Assembly: GCF_002148795.1 (NCBI RefSeq)
Contig: NZ_MPOB01000012.1
Location: forward strand, 1-64,000
Length of the DNA: 64,000 nucleotides
From: Oceanibaculum nanhaiense
GTDB taxonomy: Bacteria; Pseudomonadota; Alphaproteobacteria; Oceanibaculales; Oceanibaculaceae
Reading direction: 5' to 3'
This document shows positions 7,570 through 16,116 of this stretch, one piece after another. Below the pieces are notes generated by a model. That model was not told where the DNA came from. It made no database searches and saw only the letters and a list, made by a program, of their open reading frames with translations. The translations under genes were made by a program, and so were the position numbers. The number at the start of each line of letters is the position of its first letter. The first letter of the stretch is position 1.

Positions 7570-8310
7570 ATGGACGAGAACGACATGGATAAGCTTGATA
7601 TCGTCCCGCTTGGAAGGTCAGCGAAATCGCTTCCGGCCCAGCTTGCCGATCTCCTGCTGGCTGAGGTCATGACAGGGCGCCTCAAGCCCGGCGATCGGCT
7701 GAAGGAGGAAGCCCTGGCACAGCAGCACGCCGTGAGCCGGGCGACCGTGCGCGAGGCGCTGATTGCGCTGGAGAAGCAGGGCTATGTGGTCCGCATCCCG
7801 CGATCCGGCGCCCGCATTGCCGAATATTCACAGGAAGATGTCAGCTATATTTTCGAGATCAGGGCGGCTCTGCTGGCCGTCGCGGCCGGCCGCGTCGCCC
7901 GGCTGAACGATGATTCTTTCAAAGCCACCTTCTTGGAGATCGTCGCCAGTCTGGAAAGCATCGCCGGCGACGAGTCCGCCACCCCGCAGGCCTTCGCCAG
8001 CGAATCGGTGCGCGCTCAGCTGTTCCTGGTGAATAATTCGGGCAACCAGCGTCTGCCGGAGCTCTACGAACGGCTGGCCGGAATGGGCACCTGGCAGCTC
8101 ATCCGTGGCCGCTCCATGAGCTTCCTTACCGCCGATGACAGGAAACAGTCAGCCGCTGACTGGCGCCAGCTGGCAACGGCGATCACGCTAGGCAGCCAGG
8201 TGAAAGCCGAGCGCGCGGCACGCCAGTTGCTCGAGCATTCCGCCATACGTGTCCGGGCGAATCTCGCGAGGATCGGGCAAAGCGAGGAACCTGTTTCCAG
8301 CCTGGGCTGA
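7570..8310 (+). CDS. GntR family transcriptional regulator (FadR/FCD-like)
   Basis: A 246-residue one-component regulator. The N-terminal winged helix-turn-helix spans about residues 15-80: LPAQLADLLLAEVMTGRLKPGD, then AVSRATVREALIALEKQGYV as recognition helix and RIPRSGARIAE as wing. The rest is an all-alpha ligand domain of FCD type (EIRAALLAVAAGRVAR onward). It is divergent from the dioxygenase gene and faces a palindrome fitting the FadR-subfamily consensus, so it probably controls the dioxygenase and perhaps tct. ATG 7570 is chosen; ATG 7585 in frame is equally possible and neither ribosome site is strong. Confidence 0.88.
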   Translation: MDENDMDKLDIVPLGRSAKSLPAQLADLLLAEVMTGRLKPGDRLKEEALAQQHAVSRATVREALIALEKQGYVVRIPRSGARIAEYSQEDVSYIFEIRAALLAVAAGRVARLNDDSFKATFLEIVASLESIAGDESATPQAFASESVRAQLFLVNNSGNQRLPELYERLAGMGTWQLIRGRSMSFLTADDRKQSAADWRQLATAITLGSQVKAERAARQLLEHSAIRVRANLARIGQSEEPVSSLG

Positions 8311-8414
8311 CTGGCCTTGTTTCCCGTCACCTTGCGCCTTTGGCTTTGTGAGGAAGCGCCCTGTAAGCCTGATATATGTCGGCTGGGTAAGAAGGGCGCC
8401 TCTCAGTTTGCCTG

Positions 8415-8870
8415 CTAGAGGTCGGTGCGTTCGGTCTCTATTGGCTTGCGATCCGCCATGTTGAAGCGCTTGTCGTAGATCGGCCGGCCGCCGGTGGTCG
8501 GGCCGGGGTATTGTACGATCAGGATTTCGCCGCCGGTCTCGGTCTTGAACTCATCCTCGAAATGCGGATCGGGGTGAAAGATCATCGTGCCGGGGCCATA
8601 GGTGCCGCTGCCGATCCGGAACTCGCCTTCCAGTATGTACCAGATCTGCGCGAAATCATGCTTGTGAAGCGGATGGTGCGCGCCCGGCTCCAGCCGCAGG
8701 ATGCCGGCATTCGGCTCGGTCGGCCGTTCCGGGCGCGGATGGAAAAGCATCTTGCCGGTTTCGCCCGGCCAGCGGATGGTTTCCCAGTCGATATCGTCGC
8801 GGTGCCGGGCCTCGAAGGGCTGATGGCCGTCGCGGGCGATCGGCCCGGTGTGTTGGGTCTGCTGGGTCAT
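8415..8870 (-). CDS. Cupin-domain protein
   Basis: A 151-residue single-domain cupin. The metal-binding motif reads LEPGAHHPLHKHDFAQIWYILEG near residues 65-85, followed by the second cupin motif around GPGTMIFHPDPHFEDEF. Histidines in both motifs fit a mononuclear metal site. A catalytic role (dioxygenase or isomerase) or simple sensing is possible; the substrate is unknown. AGGGAGGAAAATCA precedes the ATG, and the start overlaps the stop of the upstream XRE-cupin gene as ATGA, so the two are translated together. Confidence 0.8.
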   Translation of the reverse strand: MTQQTQHTGPIARDGHQPFEARHRDDIDWETIRWPGETGKMLFHPRPERPTEPNAGILRLEPGAHHPLHKHDFAQIWYILEGEFRIGSGTYGPGTMIFHPDPHFEDEFKTETGGEILIVQYPGPTTGGRPIYDKRFNMADRKPIETERTDL

Positions 8871-9526
8871 TGATTTTCCTCCCTGTTGTTCGTTGGCGGC
8901 ACCATGCCGCTGGGATTCCACCAGTCCGACCGGTCGCCTGACCGTTCACCGGGGCCGGCGGGATGGTGGGTAATCATCAGCACCCGCGCCGGCCCGCCCT
9001 CGGCGGCAGCGGTGTGCGGAATGTCGGACCGCAGATGGATGGCGTCGCCCGTCGCGAGCATGGCGGTGGACTCGCCCACGACAAACCGCACGCGCCCGTC
9101 CAGCACGAAGCAGATCTCCTCGCCGGGATGCGAAAACCTTGTCTCGGCGGCGGGCGTCGCGGGCAGGTCCAGCAGCGTCGCCTCGATGTTCCGCCCGTCG
9201 CCGCCGCCCGACACCGGAATCCAGCGATAGCCGCTGCCGGAAATCGCGGATGCCGACGCTTCGCCGGCGCGGAACAGCGTGAAGCCGGTATCCTCGGCGG
9301 GCGGCGGGCCGATCAGATCGTGCAGGGTGCCGCCCAGCGCCTCGGCGATGCGGATGAGATTGCCGACCGATGTCTGTGCCTGGCCGCGCTCGACGCGCGA
9401 CAGGAAGGAAAGCGACATGCCGGTATGTGCGGCAAGGTCACCGAGCGTCATGCGGCGCGCGGCCCGGCGCTCCCTAATGGCGATACCGATCTGGCACAGG
9501 CTCTGATCGACGAGGTTCATTTGCAT
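8867..9526 (-). CDS. XRE family regulator with C-terminal cupin sensor domain
   Basis: A 219-residue protein. Residues about 10-70 are an XRE-type helix-turn-helix (MTLGDLAAHTGMSLSFLSRVERG is the DNA-binding core). Residues about 110-200 form a cupin, with FSHPGEEICFVLDGRV and an IPHTA histidine. Such MerR/XRE-cupin hybrids (PuuR-like) bind small amines or acids in the cupin and often repress their own operon. It forms a two-gene operon with the cupin gene downstream through an ATGA overlap. The upstream DNA holds several TTGC/GCAA inverted repeats that could be the operator. The start may be ATG 9526 or ATG 9520. Confidence 0.88.
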   Translation of the reverse strand: MQMNLVDQSLCQIGIAIRERRAARRMTLGDLAAHTGMSLSFLSRVERGQAQTSVGNLIRIAEALGGTLHDLIGPPPAEDTGFTLFRAGEASASAISGSGYRWIPVSGGGDGRNIEATLLDLPATPAAETRFSHPGEEICFVLDGRVRFVVGESTAMLATGDAIHLRSDIPHTAAAEGGPARVLMITHHPAGPGERSGDRSDWWNPSGMVPPTNNREENQ

Positions 9527-9540
9527 ACCGGCTTAGTTAG

Positions 9541-9600
9541 ATTGCTTCATATGCAAACGTTTATTTTCTTTCAGTGCAATAAGAATTGCCTCTGGGGCAA
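9541..9600. promoter_or_regulatory. TTGC/GCAA inverted-repeat cluster upstream of the XRE-cupin gene
   Basis: Three inverted repeats lie in 60 bp: TTGC-N7-GCAA (9542-9556), GCAAT-N4-ATTGC (9576-9589) and TTGCC-N5-GGCAA (9586-9600), the last two overlapping. This is a likely autoregulatory operator for the XRE-cupin repressor. No protein-binding data are implied. Confidence 0.4.
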
Positions 9601-9643
9601 TTATTCTGCCCATGCCTCCCGTTCGTCACGGCCGGAATCACAA

Positions 9644-9675
9644 AGGGGCCAGACGCTCTGTGCCGTCTGGCCCCT
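9644..9675 (-). terminator. Terminator after the DEAD-box helicase gene
   Basis: A perfect 12-bp stem, AGGGGCCAGACG / CGTCTGGCCCCT, with an 8-nt loop. On the minus strand it is followed by TTGTG, a short U-rich tail. It lies 59 bp beyond the helicase stop and before the XRE-cupin promoter region. Confidence 0.65.
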
Positions 9676-9733
9676 AAGGATGTTGATGTTATTGCAGAGA
9701 CACCATTGCAAGGTGTCTTTGAAGCCCGACTCC

Positions 9734-11563
9734 CTAGCGCGGATCGCGGCCAGGTTTCGGCTTGTAGCTTTTTTTCTTTCCCGGTTTCGGGCCGGCACCT
9801 TCAGTTGCGCGGAAGGCGTTGTCGGGCCTTCCCCGGGGCTTGCGGGCCGGCTTCGGTCCGTCCTTGAAGCTGTCGGGGCGGCGCGATCCGGCCGGGGCGG
9901 GGCGATTGCCGCCTTCGGCGCGGGTGATGGTCACACCTTTCTCGCCGGTCCCGTTGGCGGCGATGGTTGCCTCGAAGGCATCGGCCAGGGCGGTGGAAAT
10001 CTCGAAATCGGTCGTGGTATCGCCGACCTTGATCGAGCCGACGGCAGCCTTGGTCACATGGCCGGCCTTGCAGATCATCGGCAGCAGCCAGCGCGGCTCA
10101 GCCCGATGCTTGCGGCCCAGCGAGACGCGGAACCAGATTCCGTTCTCGAAACGGTTGCCACTGCGCTCCGGTCGCTCGCCGCGCTCTGGCCTTTCATACC
10201 GACCACCACGCTCGCCGCGTTCTGGCCGGGTGATCGCCTGTGTTTCCTCGCGTGCCTCGGACAGTTCCTCCGGCGCGGGCCGCGCGGCCATCTGCTGGCG
10301 CAGGAAGGCGGCGGCGATCTGCTCGGCGCCATAGCTGGCCAGCAGCTTGCCGACGAACTCGGTCTCGTCCTCCTGCGGGGCGGCGAACAGGCTTTCATCC
10401 GCCAGGATCTGCGCCTGCGCACGCGCGGTGATCTCGGCCGGGCCGGGGGCCGGTTCCATGGTGGCATCCAGCTTGGCCAGCTGCATCAGCCGGCGGGCGG
10501 CGGCGCGGCGGAAATAGGGCACGATCAGCGCGCAGACGCCCTTGCGCCCGGCACGGCCGGTGCGGCCGCTGCGATGCAGCAGCGATTCCGGGTTGGTCGG
10601 CAGGTCGGCATGGATGACGAGATCGAGATTCGGCAGATCGATACCGCGCGCCGCGACATCGGTGGCGACGCAGACCCGCGCCCTGCCGTCGCGCATCGCC
10701 TGCAGCGCATTGGTGCGCTCGGCCTGGGTCAGCTCGCCGGACAGGGCAACGACACGGAAACCGCGATTGGCAAGCCGGCTGGTCAGGTGCCGCACGGCAT
10801 CGCGCGTGCCGCAGAACACCAGCGCATTCTGCGCATCGTAATAGAGCAGCGCGTTGATGATCGCATTCTCACGCTCGGTCGGCGCCACCATCAGCAGCCG
10901 GTAGTCGATATCCTCATGCGGCTGGCTTTCGGCAACGGTGGACAGGCGCACGGCATCGCGCTGGAAACGCCTGGCCAGCTGCACGATGGGCCTGGCGAAG
11001 GTGGCCGAGAACAGGAAGGTGCGGCGTTCCTGCGGGGCGGCCGCCAGGATGAATTCCAGATCTTCCCGGAATCCCAGATCCAGCATCTCGTCGGCTTCGT
11101 CCAGCACCACGACGCGCAGGCCGGAAATATCCAGCGAGCCGCGGGTGATATGATCGCGCAGCCGGCCCGGCGTGCCGACGACGATATGCGGCCCGTCGGC
11201 CAGCGCCCGGCGCTCCTGGCGCATGTCCATGCCGCCGACGCAGGAAGCGATGCGCGCGCCGGCCTTGGCGTAGAGCCACTGCAATTCGCGCTGCACCTGC
11301 ATCGCCAGCTCACGGGTCGGCGCGATGACCAGCGCCATCGGTACGGAAACTTCGCCCAGTACCTGCGCGTCGCCCAGCAGGACGGGCGCCATCGCCAGCC
11401 CGAAGGCGACGGTCTTGCCGGAGCCGGTCTGGGCGGAGACCAGAAGGTCGGCATCCCGGGCATCCTCGCCCAGCACAGCCATCTGCACGGCGGTCAGCTT
11501 GTCATAGCCGCGTTCGGTAAGCGCGCTGGCAAGGGCCGGCGCCATGGAATCGAAAAAGCTCAC
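9734..11563 (-). CDS. DEAD-box RNA helicase with DbpA-like RNA-binding domain
   Basis: A 609-residue ATP-dependent RNA helicase. Core motifs are intact: Q-motif GYDKLTAVQ (19-27), Walker A AQTGSGKT (44-51), Ia APTREL (81-86), DEAD box at 155-158, SAT at 186-188 and the arginine-finger motif HRSGRTGRAGRKG in RecA domain 2. A later domain starting IWFRVSLGRKHRA matches the DbpA RNA-binding fold, and the protein ends in a long basic Lys/Arg/Pro/Gly tail. It probably unwinds rRNA or mRNA during ribosome assembly or cold stress (DeaD/CsdA-like rather than true DbpA). A GTG start at 11563 gives the usual MSFFDS-type N terminus; ATG 11545 is an alternative. Confidence 0.93.
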   Translation of the reverse strand: MSFFDSMAPALASALTERGYDKLTAVQMAVLGEDARDADLLVSAQTGSGKTVAFGLAMAPVLLGDAQVLGEVSVPMALVIAPTRELAMQVQRELQWLYAKAGARIASCVGGMDMRQERRALADGPHIVVGTPGRLRDHITRGSLDISGLRVVVLDEADEMLDLGFREDLEFILAAAPQERRTFLFSATFARPIVQLARRFQRDAVRLSTVAESQPHEDIDYRLLMVAPTERENAIINALLYYDAQNALVFCGTRDAVRHLTSRLANRGFRVVALSGELTQAERTNALQAMRDGRARVCVATDVAARGIDLPNLDLVIHADLPTNPESLLHRSGRTGRAGRKGVCALIVPYFRRAAARRLMQLAKLDATMEPAPGPAEITARAQAQILADESLFAAPQEDETEFVGKLLASYGAEQIAAAFLRQQMAARPAPEELSEAREETQAITRPERGERGGRYERPERGERPERSGNRFENGIWFRVSLGRKHRAEPRWLLPMICKAGHVTKAAVGSIKVGDTTTDFEISTALADAFEATIAANGTGEKGVTITRAEGGNRPAPAGSRRPDSFKDGPKPARKPRGRPDNAFRATEGAGPKPGKKKSYKPKPGRDPR

Positions 11564-11723
11564 TTAAGTGTCATCCAATCAATAAAGCCGCTGGCCCTGC
11601 CATGCGGCCCGCCATAGAGGGCAGGCCGGGCGCAGGACCGGAAGACGGCGCAACAGCAAGAAGAATAGGCACTGCTTAGAGCGGTGCGCCGCCGCCGTCA
11701 ATCTTCACCCGCACAATCGTGGT

Positions 11724-12062
11724 TCAGCGGGGCGGCTGAAGAGAATTGAGGAAGGCTATGAAATCCTCAATCTCGGCCGGCTGAAGCACGAATTCCGGCA
11801 TGTCTGGATGACCGACCGCGATGCCCTCGGCAAGCGCCTCGGCCAGCTGCTCAACCGGGTATTTCCTATGTAGCTCGCGAAAAGGCGGTGCTGCGGGGAA
11901 TGGGCTGTCCCCCGTGGCGGCGATGGCGTGGCAGCGCGCACAGCGTTCCTCGGCGATGACCCGGCCAGCCGCGATGCTGGCTGGCCGGACGGTGTTCTGG
12001 GCGATGACCGGGGCAGCGATCAGCATCAGCGCGAATGCGAGGAGGAACCGGCGGCGCAGCAT
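11724..12062 (-). CDS. Small periplasmic c-type cytochrome
   Basis: A 112-residue class I cytochrome c. Residues 1-21 are a signal peptide (LLAFALMLIAAPVIAQ). The haem-attachment site is CARCH near residues 41-45 and the sixth ligand is likely the methionine in HPDMPEF near 88. Length and spacing suit a single-haem soluble carrier. It stands alone between the helicase and the NfeD gene, so its redox partners are not evident. Confidence 0.88.
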   Translation of the reverse strand: MLRRRFLLAFALMLIAAPVIAQNTVRPASIAAGRVIAEERCARCHAIAATGDSPFPAAPPFRELHRKYPVEQLAEALAEGIAVGHPDMPEFVLQPAEIEDFIAFLNSLQPPR

Positions 12063-12091
12063 AGTGTCTCCAGCTAAAGGTAATTTGGCGG

Positions 12092-12547
12092 TCAGGAGCG
12101 GGGTGCCTTCACAACACGCGGCCGGTCATCCGACAGGCCGATGACGGTGACGAGGTCGCCTTCGGCGATCTCGTCGTCACTGAGGGCCGCATAGCTGCTG
12201 TCGCGCACCTTGATGCGCCCGCGCCCGGCGACGAAGGGCGTGATGGCGATATACTCCTGGCCGATCATCGCCTCCATCTCGCGGTTGAGGAAACTCGCCT
12301 CCCCGGTGGTGCGGCTGCGCCGCTGGATCCAGAAGCCGAACCCGAGGGATGACAGCATCGAGACGGCGAAGACCAGTGCCTGCCAGGGGAAGGGCAGGCC
12401 GGGGGCTATGGACAGGATCAAGCCGACCGCCAGCGCGCCCAGGCCGATCCAGAGCAGGAAGATGCCGGGGATGAGGATTTCCAGCCCGGCCAGAATCACG
12501 CCGCCGATCATCCAGGCCCAGCTGGTGTCGAAGATTGTCCCGATCAT
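12092..12547 (-). CDS. NfeD family membrane protein
   Basis: A 151-residue protein with three helices in the first 75 residues (including WAWMIGGVILAGLEILIPG) and a C-terminal OB-fold domain: GQEYIAITPFVAGRGRIKV, then EGDLVTVIGL. This is the short NfeD type, normally partnered with an SPFH/stomatin protein and thought to organise or protect membrane microdomains. The partner SPFH gene lies immediately upstream, 24 nt away on the same strand, so they form an operon. Confidence 0.9.
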   Translation of the reverse strand: MIGTIFDTSWAWMIGGVILAGLEILIPGIFLLWIGLGALAVGLILSIAPGLPFPWQALVFAVSMLSSLGFGFWIQRRSRTTGEASFLNREMEAMIGQEYIAITPFVAGRGRIKVRDSSYAALSDDEIAEGDLVTVIGLSDDRPRVVKAPRS

Positions 12548-12571
12548 CCGAAGCGTCCCTTATGCGTATGT

Positions 12572-13501
12572 TCAGGCTTTGGGGGGATTGCCCATCGCCT
12601 TGACCAGTTCGCCGACGCCGGCGATGGCACCGGTGATGCCAGAAGCTTCCAGCGGCATCAGCACCAGCTTGGAATTGCTGGAGGTGCCGATGGCCTGTAG
12701 CGCCTCGACATATTTCTGACCGAGAAAGAACTGCACCGCCTGGATATCGCCGGCGGCGATGGCGCGGGAGACCATCTCGGTCGCCTTGGCATCGGCTTCC
12801 GCCGCCCGCTCACGCGCCTCGGCTTCCAGGAAGGCGGCTTCCCGCATGCCCTGGGCGCGCAGGATCTCGCCTTCCTTCTGGCCCTGTGCCTTCAGGATTT
12901 CGGCCTCGCGCAGGCCATTGGCCTCGGTGACCGAGGCGCGGCGCCGTCGTTCGGCTGTCATCTGCAAATTCATCGCCGCCTGCAGATCATCCGACATGCG
13001 CAGATCGCGAATCTCGATGCGCATGATCTTCACGCCCCAGGGATTGGTCGCCTCGTCGATGATGGCCATCAGGGTTTCGTTGATCTCGGCCCGCTTCGAC
13101 AGGGTGTCATCGAGATCCATGGAGCCGATGACGCTGCGCAGGTTCGTTGTCGTCAGGTTAATGATGGCTTCCTGGAGGTGCTGCACCTGATAGGCGGCGC
13201 GCGCCGTATCATGGACCCGGAAGAACACCACGCCATCGGCGATCACGGCGGCGTTGTCCTTGGTGATAACCGTCTGCGGCGGGACATCGAGCACCTGCTC
13301 CATGATGCTGATGCGGCGGCCGATGCGGTCGATGAAAGGCACGATGACGCGCAGGCCGGATTCCAGGGTGCGGGTGTATCGCCCGAAGCGCTCGACGGTC
13401 CATTGCTCGCCCTGCGGGACGGTCTTGATCCCGGCATAGACGATGAGCACTGCCAGGACGACGACGATGAGGGTGAAAATCAGAAAGGGCGAAACGATCA
13501 T
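12572..13501 (-). CDS. SPFH/Band 7 (stomatin/QmcA-like) membrane protein
   Basis: A 309-residue protein. One N-terminal membrane anchor (about 5-25), then the SPFH domain: VPQGEQWTVERFGRY, SGLRVIVPFIDRIGRRISIMEQ and the DVPPQTVITKDNA signature. A coiled coil rich in Glu, Ala and Arg follows (about 190-255), then a C-terminal stretch with LMPLEASG. Family members oligomerise into rings or cages that scaffold membrane proteins such as FtsH. It is paired with the NfeD gene downstream. ATG 13501 is taken because it begins just before the anchor; the in-frame upstream extension lacks a reason to be translated. Confidence 0.92.
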   Translation of the reverse strand: MIVSPFLIFTLIVVVLAVLIVYAGIKTVPQGEQWTVERFGRYTRTLESGLRVIVPFIDRIGRRISIMEQVLDVPPQTVITKDNAAVIADGVVFFRVHDTARAAYQVQHLQEAIINLTTTNLRSVIGSMDLDDTLSKRAEINETLMAIIDEATNPWGVKIMRIEIRDLRMSDDLQAAMNLQMTAERRRRASVTEANGLREAEILKAQGQKEGEILRAQGMREAAFLEAEARERAAEADAKATEMVSRAIAAGDIQAVQFFLGQKYVEALQAIGTSSNSKLVLMPLEASGITGAIAGVGELVKAMGNPPKA

Positions 13502-13835
13502 GACGGGACGCCTCTGCAGGGAAAGGACCAGCGCACCTTCATACAAGCAGCGCTTTCCCAGCAACCTACCCAAGGATCGCGGTATTCCGAAGGCAAAACG
13601 GAGGGCGGGTGCCGACGAGGAGCTTTTGCGCCGGCGCGAGGGCAGGGAAGGTCGCCTTTCTTAGTTTCAACATAAATCCACTATTTCCCACAAACATCAA
13701 CAAAGCGTCACGTCCCTGTAACGCGGGGGAGTGAGATTGCCGGTCCAGGGTTTCAGCGGCATCAAGAACCTTTGAGCCCTTCTGATGCAGAGAGTGTCTG
13801 TTTGAGAATTCCATCATCAAAGAAGGATGGCGATC
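13502..13835. other. Divergent intergenic region
   Basis: About 330 bases between the SPFH gene (minus) and the UgpB-like gene (plus). It must hold promoters for both. An AT-rich patch lies at 13665-13710, but I could not assign -35/-10 boxes or a DeoR operator with confidence. No gene is supported here. Confidence 0.5.
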
Positions 13836-15137
13836 ATGAACCCAAAGAATTTCCACATTTCCAGGCGCGCCTTTCTTGGCACCACCGCAGCCGCTTCGGT
13901 GGCCGGAATGCTTGGCGGCATGCCGATCCGCGCCTTTGGCAAGGATCAGGTAAAGCTGAGCTTCATGTATCCGGTTGGCGTGTCGGGTGACATCAACCGC
14001 ATCGTTTCCGGCATGATCGCCGGTTTCAACGCCGCGCATGCCGATATCCAGGTCGAGGCGATCTATGCCGGCAGCTATGACAATACCGAGCAGAAGGTGA
14101 TGACCTCGCTTGGTGTCGGTGACCCCCCGGGCACCTGGCTGCCGATCAACTCCGCCCTGCAGACCTTCCTGGCAATGGGCGCGCTGGAAGACATCACCGC
14201 GCTCGCCAAGGCCGACGACATCTATCAGGATTTCCTGCCGGGCTTCCTGGGCACCTGCATCTCGGACGACAAGCTTTATGGCCTGCCTTTCCAGTGCAGC
14301 ACGCCGGTGCTGTATTACAACAAGACCGCCTTCGAGAAGGCCGGTGTGAAGACAGCGCCGGCGACATGGGACGAATTGCTGGAAACCGCGAAGGCCCTGA
14401 CCATCCGCCAGGGCAGCGATGTCAGCCAGTGGGGCGTGACCATCGGCGGCGGCTGGCATGACTGGATGTTCGAAAGCTATGTACGCCAGAACGGCCTGGT
14501 CCCCTGGACCAAGGAAAAGGTCATGTTCGACGCGCCGGAATCGGTCAATGCGCTCGAATTCTGGCTGCGCATGGCGCAGGAAGGCGTGATGCCGACGGCC
14601 TCGACCTGGCAGGGCTCGGCGAACGACTTCATGGCCGGCCGGACCGCGATGCTCTACCACTCGACCGGGTCGCTGACCAATCTGCGCAAATCCTCGCCCT
14701 TCGAGGTCGGCGTCGCCTTCATGCCGAAGAACAAGACCTTCGGCGCCTCCATGGGCGGCGGCCCGATCCACATCGCGAAGAACCAGCCCGACGCCCACAA
14801 GCAGGCCTGCTGGACCTTTGCCCGCTGGATGACGAATACCGCCAATCAGTCGATGTGGTGCAAGGAGACCGGCTATCTCGCCGCGCGCCAGTCCTCCTGG
14901 GACAGTGCCGAGATGAAATCCTTCGTCACCGAGGTGCCGGCGGCGAAGATCGCCCTGGACCAGGCGGCCTATGCCGGCGCCTTCCTGCAGGTACCGGGCT
15001 ATCACAAGGTGCGCGAATATCTGAAGAGCGCGCTGGACCGCACCGTGATCGGCGAAATCCGCCCGGATGTCGCCTTGCGCGAAGCGACGGCGAACTCCAA
15101 CCGCGAAATCGACCGCATGCTGCGCCGTCGCGGCTGA
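13836..15137 (+). CDS. Carbohydrate ABC transporter substrate-binding protein (UgpB-like), Tat-exported
   Basis: A 433-residue binding protein of the family-1 (sugar/polyol) type. The N terminus has a twin-arginine signal, SRRAFLG, with an alanine-rich core, so it is probably exported folded by Tat. LYGLPFQCSTPVLYYNKTAFEKAG resembles the hinge region of UgpB and maltose-type proteins. It feeds the two permeases and ATPase encoded downstream. Glycerol-3-phosphate or a glycerophosphodiester is a reasonable guess from the UgpB resemblance and the DeoR regulator, but not proven. ATG 13836 is preferred over 13827 because AAGGA lies about 9 nt upstream of it. Confidence 0.88.
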   Translation: MNPKNFHISRRAFLGTTAAASVAGMLGGMPIRAFGKDQVKLSFMYPVGVSGDINRIVSGMIAGFNAAHADIQVEAIYAGSYDNTEQKVMTSLGVGDPPGTWLPINSALQTFLAMGALEDITALAKADDIYQDFLPGFLGTCISDDKLYGLPFQCSTPVLYYNKTAFEKAGVKTAPATWDELLETAKALTIRQGSDVSQWGVTIGGGWHDWMFESYVRQNGLVPWTKEKVMFDAPESVNALEFWLRMAQEGVMPTASTWQGSANDFMAGRTAMLYHSTGSLTNLRKSSPFEVGVAFMPKNKTFGASMGGGPIHIAKNQPDAHKQACWTFARWMTNTANQSMWCKETGYLAARQSSWDSAEMKSFVTEVPAAKIALDQAAYAGAFLQVPGYHKVREYLKSALDRTVIGEIRPDVALREATANSNREIDRMLRRRG

Positions 15138-15148
15138 TGCCAACCGGG

Positions 15149-15190
15149 ACCACGGATGCCCCGCCGGCATCCGTGGTCCTTCTTTTTGTC
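15149..15190 (+). terminator. Intercistronic terminator/attenuator after the binding-protein gene
   Basis: A perfect 12-bp stem ACCACGGATGCC / GGCATCCGTGGT with a 5-nt loop is followed by CCTTCTTTTTG. It lies 11 bp after the binding-protein stop. Partial termination here would keep binding protein in excess over the permeases. Confidence 0.75.
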
Positions 15191-15212
15191 CACCCGAAGC
15201 GATCGGCCCCCG

Positions 15213-16106
15213 ATGAGAATCGACAGCGACCGCCTGCGCGACATTCCGACGGCATTTGCCATGCTGTTGCCGTCGCTGATCTTTCTCGCGATGTTCACCT
15301 ACTGGCCGATCCTGCGCTCGATCTGGTTCAGCTTTCACGATGTGATGCTGGGCTCGCCGGATATCTTCTTTCTGGGCCTGGAAAACTACACACGCCTGCT
15401 GGGCGACGGCCTGTTCTGGCGGTCCTTCGCCAATACCGCCTTCTACACGCTGCTGACGATCCCGCTGTCGATCGTCTGCGCGCTGCTACTGGCGACAGCG
15501 CTGGATACGCGGCTGCGCGGCATGGCGTTCTACCGGTCGGCTTTCTTCTATCCGGTGATCATCCCGTCGGTGGCGGCGGGCATGGTCTGGGTATTTCTCT
15601 ATGCCCCCGGCTATGGTCCGATCAACGAGCTGATGGCGCTTCTGGGCCTGCCGAAGCTGGAATGGCTGTACGACAGCAAATGGGCGATGCCGGCGATCAT
15701 CGTCATGAGCATCTGGAAATATTCCGGGTATTTCATGCTGATCCTGCTGGCCGCCCTGCAACTGGTGCCGCGTGATCTCTACGAGGCAGCCAGGCTCGAC
15801 GGCGTGCCGCCGGTTCAGCAATTGCTGCACATCACGATCCCGATGATCGCCCCGACGCTGTATTTCGTCATCATCATCGGTGTCCTGCATTCCTATCAGA
15901 TCTTCGATTATGTGTATGTCATGACCCAGGGCGGCCCGGCGGACGCCACCAATGTCCTGACCTTCTATATCTACCAGAACGCCTTTCAGTTTCAGGACAT
16001 CGGCTATGCCTCGGCGGTGGCCAATATCCTGCTGCTTTTCGTCATGGGCCTTGTCGCATTGGTCGCCGTGACGCTTGGCCGGCGCATTCACTATCTCGGC
16101 CAGTAA
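15213..16106 (+). CDS. Carbohydrate ABC transporter permease (UgpA/MalF type)
   Basis: A 297-residue inner-membrane permease with six helices. The coupling-helix EAA motif reads YEAARLDGVPPVQQLLHITIPMIAP near residues 190-215. A binding-protein-dependent transport domain fills most of the protein. It pairs with the next permease to form the channel of an importer. ATG 15213 places a short cytoplasmic N terminus before helix 1; the upstream in-frame extension overlaps the terminator hairpin. The next gene starts 10 nt downstream. Confidence 0.9.
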   Translation: MRIDSDRLRDIPTAFAMLLPSLIFLAMFTYWPILRSIWFSFHDVMLGSPDIFFLGLENYTRLLGDGLFWRSFANTAFYTLLTIPLSIVCALLLATALDTRLRGMAFYRSAFFYPVIIPSVAAGMVWVFLYAPGYGPINELMALLGLPKLEWLYDSKWAMPAIIVMSIWKYSGYFMLILLAALQLVPRDLYEAARLDGVPPVQQLLHITIPMIAPTLYFVIIIGVLHSYQIFDYVYVMTQGGPADATNVLTFYIYQNAFQFQDIGYASAVANILLLFVMGLVALVAVTLGRRIHYLGQ

Positions 16107-16116
16107 GGAGACCCGG

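Noticed and set aside
9734-11563. Calling the helicase DbpA itself
   Set aside because: It has the DbpA-like RNA-binding domain but also a long basic tail and greater length than DbpA, so only the family is stated.
8963-11617. Very long open frame (884 codons) on the plus strand opposite the helicase
   Set aside because: The minus strand encodes a helicase with all motifs intact. The plus frame is low-complexity Arg/Gly/His/Gln-rich, a common mirror of high-GC coding DNA.
13566-15338. 590-codon minus-strand frame over the UgpB-like gene
   Set aside because: The plus strand has a Tat signal and a full binding-protein fold; the minus frame shows no domain and runs into non-coding DNA.
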